From assembly GCA_002381185.1 (NCBI GenBank), contig DFOA01000028.1, forward strand, positions 1 through 64,000: a stretch of 64,000 nucleotides of DNA, read 5' to 3'. Positions 63,615-64,000 of the stretch are shown piece after piece; position 1 is the stretch's first letter; every line of letters begins with the position of its first letter. The stretch is from Firmicutes bacterium UBA3553 (lineage in GTDB: Bacteria > Bacillota > Clostridia > Tissierellales > Sedimentibacteraceae). A model generated the notes under the pieces. It worked only from the letters and a program-made list of their open reading frames with translations, did no database searches and was not told the DNA's origin. The position numbers were made by a program, and so were the translations under genes.

Positions 63615-64000
63615 TTAAATATTATTAAAAATACAATTATGTATTTCTTTTCTGAAGTCATTTATGTTTTTAGTTTCTCCTCTGGTGTAAAGCCTGTTTG
63701 TAAATATGACTGCCGCAATATTTTTTTCCCTGCATATCCAGAGTGAAGTGCCCGTAAAACCTGAGTGTCCGCATCCGTAAGGATAATATTCTGCAATTTG
63801 CCATCCGAGGCCTCTTCCTTCTCTTTGTTCTTTCATTGAACGCTTAATCAATTCATTATCGGATATCATATAATAACGGCATAAATCAACGTATGCCTGC
63901 ACATCTGCAAAAATTCCCGCATGTCCGGCAACCCCTTTGAAGAAATAATATGCATTGCCGTCATTTACTTCTCCCACACATGCTTCATTGTGGCTTCTCC
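63615..64000 (-). CDS. Serine hydrolase of the beta-lactamase/penicillin-binding class C fold (partial)
   Basis: Only the C-terminal part is in the window; the frame stays open to the right edge. The visible 128 or so residues hold GEVNDGNAYYFFKGVAGHAGIFADV and HSGFTGTSLWI, which match the conserved region near the KTG-like motif (here HSG) of class C beta-lactamase-like hydrolases and esterases. Family members include enzymes acting on wall peptides. It lies 19 bases upstream of oppA, so it is probably co-transcribed and may act on wall fragments before or after import. Confidence 0.86.
   Translation of the reverse strand, partial: RSHNEACVGEVNDGNAYYFFKGVAGHAGIFADVQAYVDLCRYYMISDNELIKRSMKEQREGRGLGWQIAEYYPYGCGHSGFTGTSLWICREKNIAAVIFTNRLYTRGETKNINDFRKEIHNCIFNNI

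Noticed and set aside
1..64000. CRISPR arrays, tRNA or rRNA genes
   Set aside because: No regularly spaced repeats and no tRNA or rRNA signature segments were seen on either strand.

Overview
The window is AT-rich, dense with genes, and reads as a low-GC Gram-positive bacterium of the Clostridia/Tissierellia type. The signs are many TTG/GTG starts behind strong GGAGG-like ribosome binding sites, consensus sigma-A promoters, an LTA-synthase-like phosphotransferase, lipobox-bearing substrate-binding lipoproteins, a class I c-di-GMP riboswitch, and a TudS-related desulfidase of the clostridial (CD3072-like) type. I cannot name the species. No rRNA, tRNA, CRISPR array or intact transposon was seen.

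Region 1 (about 0.1-20.4 kb, all minus strand) is a surface-polysaccharide locus of the Wzx/Wzy type. Reading in the direction of transcription it has: a sigma-A promoter and a class I c-di-GMP riboswitch, a membrane UDP-sugar 4,6-dehydratase (CapD-like), an orphan type IV pilin-like gene, a PIG-L deacetylase, an initiating sugar-phosphate transferase, an epimerase, an ATP-grasp ligase, an acetyltransferase, a DegT-type aminotransferase, three glycosyltransferases, a Wzy-like polymerase, a Wzx-like flippase, a dTDP-rhamnose set with fused RmlC-RmlD, and ManNAcA synthesis (WecB, WecC).

Region 2 (about 20.5-45.0 kb, minus strand) is a second polysaccharide locus of the ABC-transporter type. It starts with an O-antigen-ligase-like protein and a second initiating transferase, then two GT2 enzymes, a full second dTDP-rhamnose set with its own promoter, Wzm/Wzt export (Wzm with an extra outer domain), a 1469-residue protein combining a methyltransferase, coiled coil, two GT-B units and a GT2 unit, another GT-B enzyme, an O-acyltransferase, a GtrA/GtrB/GT-C decoration cassette, a phosphoglycerol-type transferase, a small membrane protein and GalE.

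Region 3 (45.4-48.4 kb, plus strand) is a small operon: a TudS-like putative desulfidase and a polar amino acid ABC transporter, suggesting uptake of a sulfur-containing amino acid or derivative.

Region 4 (48.4-54.2 kb) is a defence-type accessory island on the minus strand: an ABC three-component (Lamassu/Ddm-like) system with a Cap4-like nuclease effector, a middle component and an SMC-like zinc-hook ATPase, followed by a DinJ-YoeB type toxin-antitoxin pair. One edge carries a broken fusion of nagA and rpiR fragments. The intact nagA and rpiR genes lie on the other side, so the island is bracketed by related sequence.

Region 5 (54.2-64.0 kb, minus strand) is a cell-wall amino-sugar and muropeptide salvage block: a partial serine hydrolase, OppABCDF, then MurQ, an RpiR/MurR-like regulator, NagB and NagA. 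Imported wall fragments would give MurNAc-6-P to GlcNAc-6-P to GlcN-6-P to fructose-6-P.

The strongest leads are the c-di-GMP riboswitch in front of the polysaccharide and pilin genes, the three-component defence system whose effector ends in a ferredoxin-like Cys motif, the nag relic at its border, and several unusual multidomain polysaccharide proteins.
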